Below, one piece after another: positions 25,364 to 34,009 of a DNA stretch of 64,000 bases; position 1 is the stretch's first letter, and every line of letters starts with the position of its first letter. This DNA comes from Rhodoferax lithotrophicus (GTDB lineage Bacteria > Pseudomonadota > Gammaproteobacteria > Burkholderiales > Burkholderiaceae_C), in NCBI RefSeq assembly GCF_019973615.1, contig NZ_AP024238.1, positions 4,113,989-4,177,988 of the forward strand, read 5' to 3'. Below the pieces are notes generated by a model. The model searched no databases. It was not told the origin of the DNA and saw nothing but the letters and a program-made list of their open reading frames with translations. A program made the position numbers and the translations under genes.

Positions 25364-26837
25364 CTAGCGCCCATACACATCCTCAAAGCGCACGATGTCA
25401 TCCTCCCCCAGGTAAGAGCCGGACTGCACCTCGATCATTTCAAGGGCTACCCGCCCAGGGTTTTCCAGCCGATGGGTGGTTCCCAAGGGAATAAAGGTGG
25501 ACTGGTTCTCCGACAGCAAAAAGCTCTTGTCGCCGCAGGTCACCCGAGCCGTACCACTCACCACAATCCAGTGCTCAGCCCGGTGGTGGTGCATTTGTAA
25601 GGACAGCGTGCCACCCGGTTTGACCACAATGCGCTTGACCTGAAAGCGCTCACCCGCATCCACCCCGTCATACCAGCCCCAGGGCCGGAACACCTTGCGG
25701 TGAATACTCCCCCTCAGAGCGGCCTTGCGCCTTGAGGGTGTCCACAATCTTTTTCACATCCTGGGTCTTGTCCTTGTGCGACACCAAAATCGCATCGGCA
25801 GTTTCCACCACCACCAGATCACTCACCCCCCACGCAGGCAATCAGGCGCCCTTCGGACAATACCAGGGTGTTTTCACAGTCCTGCAGCAGCACATCACCC
25901 TGCGACACGTTGCCACGTTCATCCTTGGGCAACACTTGCCACAAGGCATCCCAGGCCCCCCACGTCAGACCAGCCAGCACTCAAGGGCAGTACCACACCT
26001 GGTGGCAAGGTGATGGTGTCTTGGCCTGAACCACTGGCAAGTCGCTCCATCACCGCGTAGTCAATCGAGTCGCTGGGACATTGGGTGAAGGTGGTCTTGT
26101 CTACCCGCACAAACTCTCCATCGGTTTGGCCTTGTTCCCAGGCGGCCTGGCAGGTGGCCAGAATGTCGGCACGGCAGATGCCCATGGCAGACAACCAGAC
26201 CGAGGCACGCATCATGAACAGGCCACTGTTCCAGGAGTAGCTGCCCTCGGCCAGGTAAATTTGCGCGGTCGCCAGGTTGGGTTTTTTCCACAAAGCGGGC
26301 AATCAGACGGGCGGTGTCGGCCTCGCCATAGGGTGCACCCGCCTGGATGTAGCCGTAGCCGGTTTCTGGCGCATCCGGTGTGATGCCAAAAGTAACCACG
26401 GCCCCTTGGTCGGCCAGCACAGCACCTGCACTGACGACTTTTTGGAAGGCGGCCACATCGGTAATCACATGATCTGCTGGCATCACCAGCAGCACCGGGT
26501 CAGATCCGTTTTTGATAGCTGACAGTGCAGCCAGTGTCAGCGCTGGAGCCGTATTTCTGCCACATGGCTCCAACACCACGGTGCCACTCAGGTGCAGCAG
26601 GCGCAGTTGTTCGGCAATCACAAAGCGGTATTCTTCGTTACACACCACCATGGGGTGGGCCAGTTCCACACCTTGCAGGCCTTGGACGCGGCGCACGGTG
26701 GCTTGCAAGAGGGTGTCGTCCCCCACCAGGCTGAGCAATTGTTTGGGGTATTTTTCGCGGGACAGGGGCCACAGGCGGGTGCCTGAGCCACCGGACAAGA
26801 TGACGGGTTGAAGAAGGATGGGACTGGTCATGGTCAT
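25364..26837 (-). pseudogene. manC: Frameshifted mannose-1-phosphate guanylyltransferase/mannose-6-phosphate isomerase
   Basis: The parts together make a full ManC/AlgA-type protein: the N-terminal nucleotidyltransferase with LSGGSGTRLWPLSREKYPKQ, and the C-terminal cupin isomerase domain with RPWGWYDGVD and HHHRAEHWIVVSGTA. The frame changes four times. Each change is explained by one extra base in a homopolymer: T6 at 26282-26287, C6 at 25956-25961, C6 at 25826-25831 and C5 at 25709-25713 (plus-strand bases). Removing one base from each restores a single open frame with normal family sequence. Either the gene is a recent pseudogene or the assembly has indel errors here; other genes in the window show no such errors. 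It would supply GDP-mannose for exopolysaccharide. Confidence 0.85.
26509..26557 (+). repeat. Doubtful dispersed-repeat copy inside manC
   Basis: TTTTTGATAGCTGACAGTGCAG, then GTCAGCGCTGGAGCC, resembles the repeat family, but the coded protein (NTAPALTLAALSAIKNG) is what the enzyme family has here anyway. The likeness may be chance. Confidence 0.2.
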
Positions 26838-26909
26838 CAAAGATCAAAATTTAAAACTGGCGGTTGCTTACGCTTGGCATTTGTAACGGATCAGGCTCAG
26901 GCGGCTTGT

Positions 26910-28013
26910 TCAGGCGCGGGCATCACCCCAACGTAATTGGGCAGTTTCGTCCCCACGGTAAAGGGTTTCACCGGTACGGTCAACGCAGTAGTCGGGCGAG
27001 ACGATCATGTCGGTGAAGCGCATGTCTGCCGCAATGCGGGTGTATTCGAACAGGATGCTGCGCACCACCCGTGCACCGGTGCGGATGTGGCTGCCGTGAC
27101 CTATCCAGCAGGGGCCAATGATGCTGGCTCCGGGCTCAATACGCACGCTTGAACCGATGTACACCGGGCCTTCAATGCTGACGTGGTCCCAGGCGATGTT
27201 GGTGTTCAGGCCGACCCAGATGCCGGGTTTGACTTCGCGCCCAGGCATGTTCATTTGCGCCACTTCACCGCGTATCACTCGTTGTAGTACCGACCAGTAG
27301 TCGCTCACCCGGCCGATGTCGATCCAGTTGAAGAAGCGTTTCTGGGCATAGAACGGTAGTTTTTGTTCTACCAGTTGGGGAAAGAGTTGTGCGCCGATGT
27401 CGTAGATCGTATTGGGGGGGATCAGATCCAGGGCGGCGGGCTCAAAAATGTAGATGCCGGTGCTGGCCAAGGTGGATTTGGCCTCGGAGGGTTGGGGTTT
27501 TTCCTGGAAGGACTGGATTTGGCCGTTTTCATTGGCCACCACAATGCCGTAGTTGGATACTTCGTTCAAGGGTACGTCCAGCGTGACGACGCTGGCCAGG
27601 GCTCCGTCGATTTTGTGTTCATGCAGGGCCGCACCAATGTCCAGGTCAATGATGGCATCACCGCAGAGAACCAGGGTGGTTTGGTCAAAGAATCCGCTGA
27701 AGTCCTGGATGCGGCGCATTCCACCGGCTGATCCAAAGGGTTTGGGTACCACTTCTCCTTGTTCGCGTATGCCTTCGTAGGCGTAGCCAAGTTCTACGCC
27801 CCAGCGGTGGCCATCCCCAAAGTATTGCTCGATTTTGTGGTGGTTGTGGGCCACGTTCACCATGATTTCGGTGATGCCGTAGCGGGCAAGATGCTCAATC
27901 AGGTATTCCATCACCGGTTTGCCCATGATGGGGATCATCGGTTTGGGTAAGTATTTGGTCAGGGGCCGTACCCGTGTGCCTTGCCCGGCGGCCAGAATCA
28001 TGCCTTTAGCCAT
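26910..28013 (-). CDS. Sugar-phosphate nucleotidyltransferase (GDP-mannose or dNDP-glucose pyrophosphorylase type)
   Basis: Enzyme of 367 residues that would make an activated sugar from a sugar-1-phosphate and an NTP. The N-terminal motif MILAAGQGTRVRPLTKYLPKP (quoted in part) is the classic pyrophosphorylase loop. LCGDAIIDLD near residue 117 holds the metal-binding Asp. The C-terminal third is a left-handed beta-helix of hexapeptide repeats (GPVYIGSSVRIEPGASIIGP). It lies 72 bases upstream of manC on the same strand; the two could form a small polysaccharide-precursor operon. Mannose-1-phosphate guanylyltransferase is the most likely activity, but glucose-type specificity is not excluded. 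Confidence 0.85.
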   Translation of the reverse strand: MAKGMILAAGQGTRVRPLTKYLPKPMIPIMGKPVMEYLIEHLARYGITEIMVNVAHNHHKIEQYFGDGHRWGVELGYAYEGIREQGEVVPKPFGSAGGMRRIQDFSGFFDQTTLVLCGDAIIDLDIGAALHEHKIDGALASVVTLDVPLNEVSNYGIVVANENGQIQSFQEKPQPSEAKSTLASTGIYIFEPAALDLIPPNTIYDIGAQLFPQLVEQKLPFYAQKRFFNWIDIGRVSDYWSVLQRVIRGEVAQMNMPGREVKPGIWVGLNTNIAWDHVSIEGPVYIGSSVRIEPGASIIGPCWIGHGSHIRTGARVVRSILFEYTRIAADMRFTDMIVSPDYCVDRTGETLYRGDETAQLRWGDARA

Positions 28014-28163
28014 GGCTTGTTTCCCTTGTCGTCATTGTTTTTACTCCCGAATGCAGTGTTTGGATCAAACGCTACTGTAACCCAGCGGGTTTTGGCTTTG
28101 CCAGCGCCACGTGTCCTGGCATGGGTTGTCCGAGCTTTGGCGAAAGCCCGGCCATGACAAAAC

Positions 28164-28958
28164 CTAAACCGGCTTGGTTGCCACAATCACCTGGAAATTA
28201 CCAAAAAATGCAGTGTGCCGTTCACACGTCACTCCCGGCATGGCCTGCAGCTGCTGCACCGGATCATGGCTGTCCCACAGTGCCAGGCCATAAGGCTCGA
28301 ACACCTTGAAATACGTCCAGCTCAAAACACGCAGCAGCCACGGACGGGGACGATGAAACTCCCCCAGATACAGCCGGCCCCCGGGGGACAACACCCGCAT
28401 GGCTTCGTTCAAGGCTTCAATTTTCAGGTGATGCGGCAACTCGTGCAGCAAAAAAAACATCACATTGGCCTGCACCGACGCATCCGGCTGTTGCAAGGCC
28501 ACTGCGTTTTCCTGCGAATACACAATGTGCTGGGCATAAGAGCCCAATTTGGTTTGAGCATGATCCAACTCGTTTTGAATGATGTCCGCAATCAGCACCT
28601 GGCTGGCGCCGGATTTGACCGAGGCCTCCACCACGCGGGGAATCACATTGCCGAAAGCACAGGAGGTGATCAACACCCGCTTGCCCTGCAAATTGTCCCG
28701 GCGCAGACCATGCACGATGAGTGACACCAGATGGCTGTACTGAAACAGCAAAATCGCCGAAATAATGGGCTGCCAATCCACCAAACGGATCAACCGCATG
28801 TTGGAGTAGATCGGGTAAACATGTGCAGCCTCATGCGTGAGCCGTCCCATCACACCACGCATCACCAGTGCGCCACGTGTCAGAGTAAAGAAAAACAAGG
28901 CGGTACTGGCAAGCACCAAAACTACAGCAAAGGCGGAATACGAAATCCAGGAAGACAT
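28164..28958 (-). CDS. rquA: RquA-like methyltransferase-fold protein, probable rhodoquinone biosynthesis
   Basis: Class I methyltransferase-fold protein of 264 residues with an N-terminal membrane helix (about 8-28). The usual glycine-rich SAM motif is replaced by ITSCAFGNVIPR (about 95-107), followed by ADIIQNELDHAQTKL. FFLLHELPHHLKIEALNEAMRVLSPGG (quoted here in pieces: FFLLHELP, ALNEAMRVLSPGG) and FEPYGLALW match RquA, which converts ubiquinone to rhodoquinone for fumarate respiration. Rhodoferax species are known to contain rhodoquinone. A class II FNR-type promoter lies upstream (separate entry), in keeping with an anaerobic role. The alternative is a UbiE/UbiG-like methyltransferase of other function. 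Confidence 0.6.
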   Translation of the reverse strand: MSSWISYSAFAVVLVLASTALFFFTLTRGALVMRGVMGRLTHEAAHVYPIYSNMRLIRLVDWQPIISAILLFQYSHLVSLIVHGLRRDNLQGKRVLITSCAFGNVIPRVVEASVKSGASQVLIADIIQNELDHAQTKLGSYAQHIVYSQENAVALQQPDASVQANVMFFLLHELPHHLKIEALNEAMRVLSPGGRLYLGEFHRPRPWLLRVLSWTYFKVFEPYGLALWDSHDPVQQLQAMPGVTCERHTAFFGNFQVIVATKPV

Positions 28959-29013
28959 GGTGTACTTTCAAATAGGGGGGCAACAGCCCCAACGTCAAAA
29001 ATTTCCAAGTCAA

Positions 29014-29054
29014 ATTAGATGCCTATGGGGAAACCCTACATTGACACATATCAA
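29014..29054 (-). promoter_or_regulatory. FNR/ANR-type promoter of the rquA-like gene
   Basis: The palindrome TTGAC-ACAT-ATCAA (29041-29054, plus strand) fits the FNR site TTGAY-N4-RTCAA. On the minus strand a -10 box TCTAAT lies at 29019-29014, placing the site centre about 41 bases upstream of the predicted start near 29007, the class II activator spacing. The gene starts at 28958. Confidence 0.55.
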
Positions 29055-29093
29055 AGCCCAAGCAACTTGAATGACACCTGAGGCACACCCGAC

Positions 29094-30059
29094 TTACACC
29101 ATCCATGACACTGCCAGCGTAAACGTGACAAATGCAGCCGCAGTGGAAACCAGAATAATGCGGGCAATACGACCGTTGTCTGCGCCAAAGCGCTCCGCCA
29201 GCAACGACACATTACTGGCACTGGGCAAGGCAGCGGTGAGCACCATCACCGTCAAGGCAAAACGTGTCATCGGCACCCCCAAACTGATCAGTCCAGCCCC
29301 GACCAGCAACACCAGCAACGGGTGAAAAAACAGCTTAATCAGCGCCACAGGCACGTAATCACGCAGCAGCGGAGCCTTGACATGCCCGGCTGCTGCCAGC
29401 ATTTGTGAGCGCGCCAGCACCGCTCCAATGGTGAACAATGCCACCGGCGAAGCTGCATCGGCCAACAAGCCGACCGTCTGAACCACGGGCTTGGGAGGTG
29501 CCCAGCCCAGCACCGACACCAGCGCGCCGAGCAAAATCGCCCAAGGCATGGGGTTGGTCAGCACCCCTTTCAAGGCATTTTTCAGTGCCTTGGCAGCGCC
29601 ATGCGCATCAGCGCCATCCAGACGCGACAGCGCAATACACAACGAGGTGGTGACCACCATGTCAATCACCATGGTCAAGATGGCTGGCCCGGCTGCCTGG
29701 GTGCCCAGCAAGGCAACCAGCAGCGGCACCCCCATAAAGCCTGAGTTGGGAAAAGCCGCCACCAGCGCGCCAAACGACGCATCGTTCCAGCCAATACGAC
29801 TGTTCAAACTCACCACCACGGTAAAACCAACGGTAACCAAGGCACACAGCAACCAGGTGGCGAAGACACCCACATCCAGCAACTGGGCAATGGGTGTAGA
29901 CGCGCCAAATCGGTACAACATACACGGCAGTGCAAAAAACAGCACAAAGCCATTCAAACCAGGAATGGCTTCCAATGGCAACATGCGCCGACGCGCGGCC
30001 AGATAACCACACAGCACCAGTGCAAAAAACGGAAAAGTAATGATGAATATCTGCAGCAC
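29094..30059 (-). CDS. AEC-family transporter (auxin efflux carrier family)
   Basis: Integral membrane protein of 321 residues with about ten hydrophobic helices spread over the whole length, starting with LQIFIITFPFFALVLCGYLA. The family features include the broken-helix region FLFFALPC-like VLFFALPCMLYRF (about 38-50), and PNSGFMGVPLLVALLG (about 103-118). AEC proteins export or import small carboxylates such as malate or malonate; the substrate is not deducible. It is divergent from pgpA and has no obvious operon partner. Confidence 0.88.
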   Translation of the reverse strand: MLQIFIITFPFFALVLCGYLAARRRMLPLEAIPGLNGFVLFFALPCMLYRFGASTPIAQLLDVGVFATWLLCALVTVGFTVVVSLNSRIGWNDASFGALVAAFPNSGFMGVPLLVALLGTQAAGPAILTMVIDMVVTTSLCIALSRLDGADAHGAAKALKNALKGVLTNPMPWAILLGALVSVLGWAPPKPVVQTVGLLADAASPVALFTIGAVLARSQMLAAAGHVKAPLLRDYVPVALIKLFFHPLLVLLVGAGLISLGVPMTRFALTVMVLTAALPSASNVSLLAERFGADNGRIARIILVSTAAAFVTFTLAVSWMV

Positions 30060-30112
30060 CGGGCGATTGTGTCAGCTTAGCCCCTGGCCTTGCAGCAACT
30101 GATAATAGAGAT

Positions 30113-30685
30113 ATGACCCCGAGCGATACACCAACCACTCCGATCAGCCCCGACAAGCGCTTGAGACCGATCACCCCGACTGGCCACTTCATGATGGCGC
30201 ACCCTGCGCATGTGCTGGCGCTGGGATTCGGCTCGGGTTTGAGCCCCAAAGCGCCTGGCACCATGGGCACCCTGTGGGCATGGGGTATTTTTATTCTGCT
30301 GCAACACCGACTGACCGAGGCGCAGTGGGGCTGGCTGATTGTCATCAGTATTTCGTTGGGCTGGTGGGCCTGCAGTGTGACGGCCAAGCACATGCAGGTG
30401 TTGGACCCCGGCAGCATTGTGTGGGATGAAATTGCCGCCTTCTGGCTGGTGTTATGGCTCATTGGCCCGACCGGTTTTTGGGGTCAGCTGGCTGCCTTTG
30501 CCTTGTTCCGGTTTTTTGATGCAGCCAAACCTGGCCCCGTGGCCTGGGCTGACCAGCTCTACCACGGGGTAGATCCGGCCAACGACCCATTCGCCTGGAA
30601 AAAAGCCGGCTGGGGCATCATGCTGGACGATTTAGTGGCTGCGTTTTGCACCCTGCTGGTGATCGCACTTTGGCATGCCTGGTGA
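30113..30685 (+). CDS. pgpA: Phosphatidylglycerophosphatase A
   Basis: Dephosphorylates phosphatidylglycerol phosphate in the inner membrane. Length is 190 residues. The family features are GFGSGLSPKAPGTMGTLWA (about 38-56), DPGSIVWDEIAAFW (about 97-110) with conserved acidic residues, and RFFDAAKPGP followed by GVDPANDPFAWKKAGWGIMLDDLVA. Hydrophobic helices separate these motifs. It is 5 bases upstream of the CinA-type gene and starts a tightly packed run with it and the two-component system. Confidence 0.93.
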   Translation: MTPSDTPTTPISPDKRLRPITPTGHFMMAHPAHVLALGFGSGLSPKAPGTMGTLWAWGIFILLQHRLTEAQWGWLIVISISLGWWACSVTAKHMQVLDPGSIVWDEIAAFWLVLWLIGPTGFWGQLAAFALFRFFDAAKPGPVAWADQLYHGVDPANDPFAWKKAGWGIMLDDLVAAFCTLLVIALWHAW

Positions 30686-30690
30686 ATCCC

Positions 30691-31212
30691 ATGCCACACG
30701 ACGAACTACTAAAAAATGAGCTACCAGCGCATAATTCATGCGCACTAGCGGCCAATTTTCTACTTAAAAACAAATGGCTTCTGGCCACTGCAGAAAGCTG
30801 CACCGGCGGTTTGATTGCCGCCGCATGTACCGATCTGGCCGGCTCCAGCACCTGGTTTGAACGCGGTTTTGTGAGTTACTCCAATGCTGCAAAAACCGAA
30901 TTGCTTGGTGTGGATGCCCAACTGATTCAACAATATGGCGCGGTGAGTGAACCCGTGGCACGTGCCATGGCCCAAGGCGCACTGACACACTCACATGCGC
31001 AGGTTTCGCTTGCCGTGACGGGCGTGGCGGGGCCCAGTGGTGGCACAGCGGAAAAACCCGTTGGCACGGTTTGGTTTGGCTGGGCGCTGGGTGACCGGAT
31101 CATCACGGACATGCAGCATTTCTCGGGCGACCGTGCCGCCGTGCGCCAAGCCACCGTACAGCATGCTTTGGTGAGGCTGGTTGAATTACTCAGGGAAAAG
31201 GAAACATCATGA
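30691..31212 (+). CDS. pncC: Nicotinamide-nucleotide amidohydrolase (CinA C-terminal domain family)
   Basis: Deamidates NMN to NaMN, recycling NAD breakdown products. Length is 173 residues, a stand-alone CinA C-terminal domain. The catalytic motif LATAESCTGGLIAAA (about residues 30-44), FVSYSNAAKTELLGV and SLAVTGVAGPSGGTAEKPVG are intact. The N-terminal region (residues 6-25) is coded by a copy of the dispersed repeat, which has replaced the usual poorly conserved first helix. The gene overlaps the response regulator by four bases (31209-31212). Confidence 0.92.
   Translation: MPHDELLKNELPAHNSCALAANFLLKNKWLLATAESCTGGLIAAACTDLAGSSTWFERGFVSYSNAAKTELLGVDAQLIQQYGAVSEPVARAMAQGALTHSHAQVSLAVTGVAGPSGGTAEKPVGTVWFGWALGDRIITDMQHFSGDRAAVRQATVQHALVRLVELLREKETS
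30718..30759 (+). repeat. Dispersed short repeat, copy 3 (N-terminal codons of pncC)
   Basis: GAGCTACCAGCGCATAATTC, then ATGCGCACTAGCGGCCAATTTT, matches the thiL copy at the left arm and at the right end (CTAG-GGCCAATTT). It is read in frame as part of the N-terminus of the CinA-type protein. Confidence 0.6.
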
Positions 31213-31862
31213 AATTATTGATTGTCGAAGACGACCCGATGATGGGCGCAGGTCTGCAGGCCGCATTGAGTGAGGCCGGGTTTGTCACCCACTGGGTGAC
31301 CGATGGTGCTGCCGCTCTTAACTTGCTGGCGACAGAGTCATTTCGCGCCATGGTGTTGGACATCACCCTGCCGGAGCTGGACGGACTGAGCCTGCTCAAG
31401 CAGCTGCGGGCACAAGACAGCAAGTTGCCGGTACTGATGCTGACCGCGCGTGACACCACCCGCGACAAAGTGATGTGTTTTGATGCCGGCGCCGACGACT
31501 TTCTGGTCAAAACCACCGACATGGAAGAGCTCATCGCCCGCCTGCGGGCCTTGATCCGTCGATCCGGTTTTGTCGGACGGGTCAAAGTAGGCAACCTGAT
31601 GCTGGACGCAGACACCCAGACCGTGACCCAAGACGACAAATGGCTGGCCTTGTCCAACCGGGAATTTGAACTGCTGCAATTGTTGATGGAAAACGCCGGG
31701 CAGGTGGTCGCCCGCAGCCGGATGGAACAATCCCTTTTTGGCCTGAATCGCGCAGGGGAAAGCAATGTGCTGGAAGTCCATATTCACAACTTGCGCCAAA
31801 AGCTTGGCGACACCAAACTCAAAACCGTACGCGGCGTGGGCTACGCTCTGGTCAACGAGTGA
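31209..31862 (+). CDS. OmpR-family response regulator (QseB/PmrA-like)
   Basis: Two-component response regulator of 217 residues. The receiver domain carries the acidic pair E7-D8-D9, phosphoacceptor D51 in MVLDITLPELDG, Thr79 and Lys101. The winged-helix DNA-binding domain (about 125-215) ends with VHIHNLRQKLGDTKLKTVRGVGYAL. The start overlaps the CinA-type gene by four bases and the end overlaps the kinase by four bases, so translation of the three is coupled. The regulon is unknown. Confidence 0.93.
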   Translation: MKLLIVEDDPMMGAGLQAALSEAGFVTHWVTDGAAALNLLATESFRAMVLDITLPELDGLSLLKQLRAQDSKLPVLMLTARDTTRDKVMCFDAGADDFLVKTTDMEELIARLRALIRRSGFVGRVKVGNLMLDADTQTVTQDDKWLALSNREFELLQLLMENAGQVVARSRMEQSLFGLNRAGESNVLEVHIHNLRQKLGDTKLKTVRGVGYALVNE

Positions 31863-33367
31863 GCCTTCTGCGCCATGCCCACCTCACCCTGGGGCACCGC
31901 TTGTTGGTGGCACTAGGGGTGGTCAGCTTTCTTTTCTGGATCGTGATGGTCACCCTGTCGACCCGCGACAACCTCAAAGAGGTGAATGAACTCTATGACG
32001 TGCACCTGGCCTACACCACCAAAGCTTTTTTGCACCTGATGGATCCTGACGACGACGAACAGCAAAACTTTCCGACCACGCTGCCCTCTGCAGCTGTTGC
32101 ACAACTTCTGGAACTCTCGCCCAACCTGGCCCAGCGCCCCGTTCTGGATCAGCTGACCACTACGCCCAACACCCCCTCAAGCCCGGCGACGGGCCTACCG
32201 AACACGGCACAAAACACGCGCCGACAACAATTCAACCAAAGCCTGCGCTACCAGCTCTGGCGAGACAACGGCCCCTTGCTGTTTCGCTCTGACAACGCCC
32301 CACTGGATCACATGGCCCAACAAACGGGGTTTTCTGACACACTGGACACCCGAGGTCAAGGCTGGCGCAACTACTATGTGCATGACCCCAGCCATCATGT
32401 ACACATGATCGTCTCAGAGCCCCACACGTTTCGCGAACATCTGGCACGCAGCATGGTCATCAGTGCAGCCACACCCATGGTGATTGGCCTGCCGGTGCTA
32501 TTTTTGCTGCTCTGGTTTTCGGTCAAACGAGGGCTCTACCCTTTGGCATCCCTGAGCAAGGAAATCGCCAAACGCCAACCCGACAATTTGGCCCTGATCG
32601 ACGCTGAAAATGTGCCCAATGAAGTATTGCCGATGGTGACGGCCTTGAACGACCTGCTCCAACGCATGGGGCAGACGCTGGAAAACGAGCGCCAGTTCAC
32701 CGACGATGCCGCACACCAGCTGCGCACGCCCCTGGCCGCCATCCAGGCCCAGCTGTATACCGCACGGCATACCCCAACTGGCATCCAGCACCAGATGGCC
32801 CTGTCCCAAATGCAGGAAAGTGTGGCGCGCGGCATCCGCTTGGTCAACCAACTGCTGACCTTGGCCAGGCTGGACCCCAAGATGGCACTACCCAACTTCT
32901 CGGCCATTGCCCTTGCACACATTGCCGAATCTGTCTGCGCTGAGCTGGCACCCCAGGCACTGCAGCGCGACCAAAATCTGGAGCTGATCGTCACCCCCAA
33001 CTTGCCTGCTGTATGCGGCAACGCCGACTTGCTGACCATGCTGATCTCCAACCTGGTTGACAACGCCATCCACTACACCCCTCAGGGGGGCCACATCATC
33101 TTGAACCTTGAACAAAAGACTGAGGCCGTCAGCTTGACCATCTGTGACGATGGTCCAGGCATTGCGCCAGAACAACGAGCCAAGGTGCTTGAACGCTTTT
33201 ACCGTGTGGCCAGTCAAAACCAGCCCGGCACAGGTCTGGGACTGGCCATTTGCAAAAGAGTGGCAGAAATGCACCACACCACACTGGTTTTAGGTGACGG
33301 CCTCCATGGGCGCGGACTCTGTGTCCGTACGCAATTGGCTTATTGCCAAGAACCCGCTGGTCACTGA
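31859..33367 (+). CDS. Sensor histidine kinase (QseC-like)
   Basis: Membrane sensor of 502 residues. Helices at about 17-33 and 200-222 enclose a periplasmic sensor domain of roughly 165 residues rich in Asp, Pro and Thr. A HAMP-like stretch is followed by the H box with H286 (DDAAHQLRTPLAAIQ), the N box (LISNLVDNAIHYTP), and the G boxes (DDGPGIAPEQ, GTGLGLAICKRV). GTG start in a 4-base overlap with the regulator. The signal is unknown; the general layout resembles QseC/PmrB kinases. Confidence 0.93.
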   Translation: MSLLRHAHLTLGHRLLVALGVVSFLFWIVMVTLSTRDNLKEVNELYDVHLAYTTKAFLHLMDPDDDEQQNFPTTLPSAAVAQLLELSPNLAQRPVLDQLTTTPNTPSSPATGLPNTAQNTRRQQFNQSLRYQLWRDNGPLLFRSDNAPLDHMAQQTGFSDTLDTRGQGWRNYYVHDPSHHVHMIVSEPHTFREHLARSMVISAATPMVIGLPVLFLLLWFSVKRGLYPLASLSKEIAKRQPDNLALIDAENVPNEVLPMVTALNDLLQRMGQTLENERQFTDDAAHQLRTPLAAIQAQLYTARHTPTGIQHQMALSQMQESVARGIRLVNQLLTLARLDPKMALPNFSAIALAHIAESVCAELAPQALQRDQNLELIVTPNLPAVCGNADLLTMLISNLVDNAIHYTPQGGHIILNLEQKTEAVSLTICDDGPGIAPEQRAKVLERFYRVASQNQPGTGLGLAICKRVAEMHHTTLVLGDGLHGRGLCVRTQLAYCQEPAGH

Positions 33368-33371
33368 AGCC

Positions 33372-33974
33372 ATGGAAGCTGATTTTTTAAGCGGCTTGGC
33401 CACTGGACTTGCACTGATTGTGGCGATTGGCTCGCAAAACGCCTATGTGCTGCGCCAAGGTATCCTGCGCCAATACGTGCTGCCTTTGGTACTTTTTTGT
33501 GCCCTGTCCGATGCGGTGCTGATTCTGGCGGGCATTGGAGGTGCTGGCGTGGCGATTCGTGGCAACACCATCTTGATGACACTTACCCGCTACGGCGGAA
33601 TCCTGTTTCTAGCCAGCTATGGTGTGTTGGCCGCACAACGTGCATGGCAAGGCAAGCACATGCATGTCACCTCCCATGGCGCAGCCAACCTGAAGATGGC
33701 GTTGGCCACCTGCTTTGGCTTTACCTACCTGAACCCGCATGTGTACCTGGACACCGTGGTGCTCCTGGGCTCCATTGCCAACCAGCGGCAAGACCCCGGC
33801 CGTTGGGTGTTTGGTGCAGGCGCGGTGAGCGCCAGTTTTGCCTGGTTCAGCGCATTAGGCTTTGGTGCACGTTATCTGGCCCCCTGGTTTGAAACCGTGC
33901 TGGCCTGGCGTATTCTTGACGGGCTGATCGCACTGACGATGTGGGTATTGGCAGGCTTACTCCTGTTCAGATAA
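33372..33974 (+). CDS. argO: LysE/ArgO-family amino acid exporter
   Basis: Membrane exporter of 200 residues with six hydrophobic segments. The LysE signature is clear: LSGLATGLALIVAIGSQNAYVLRQG (given in part) and ATCFGFTYLNPHVYLDTVVLLG. ArgO exports arginine, LysE lysine and arginine. ATG 33372 is used; a frame extension to 33294 overlaps the kinase gene and is not needed. It starts 4 bases after the kinase stop, so it may be part of the same transcript and even a target of that two-component system. Confidence 0.88.
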   Translation: MEADFLSGLATGLALIVAIGSQNAYVLRQGILRQYVLPLVLFCALSDAVLILAGIGGAGVAIRGNTILMTLTRYGGILFLASYGVLAAQRAWQGKHMHVTSHGAANLKMALATCFGFTYLNPHVYLDTVVLLGSIANQRQDPGRWVFGAGAVSASFAWFSALGFGARYLAPWFETVLAWRILDGLIALTMWVLAGLLLFR

Positions 33975-34009
33975 CGTGTGTTGACCACAAACCTAAAGAT
34001 AATCCAGCC

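Noticed and set aside
26509..26557. Ninth copy of the dispersed repeat inside manC
   Set aside because: The coded residues match the normal ManC family sequence, so an insertion is not needed to explain it; kept only as a low-confidence entry.
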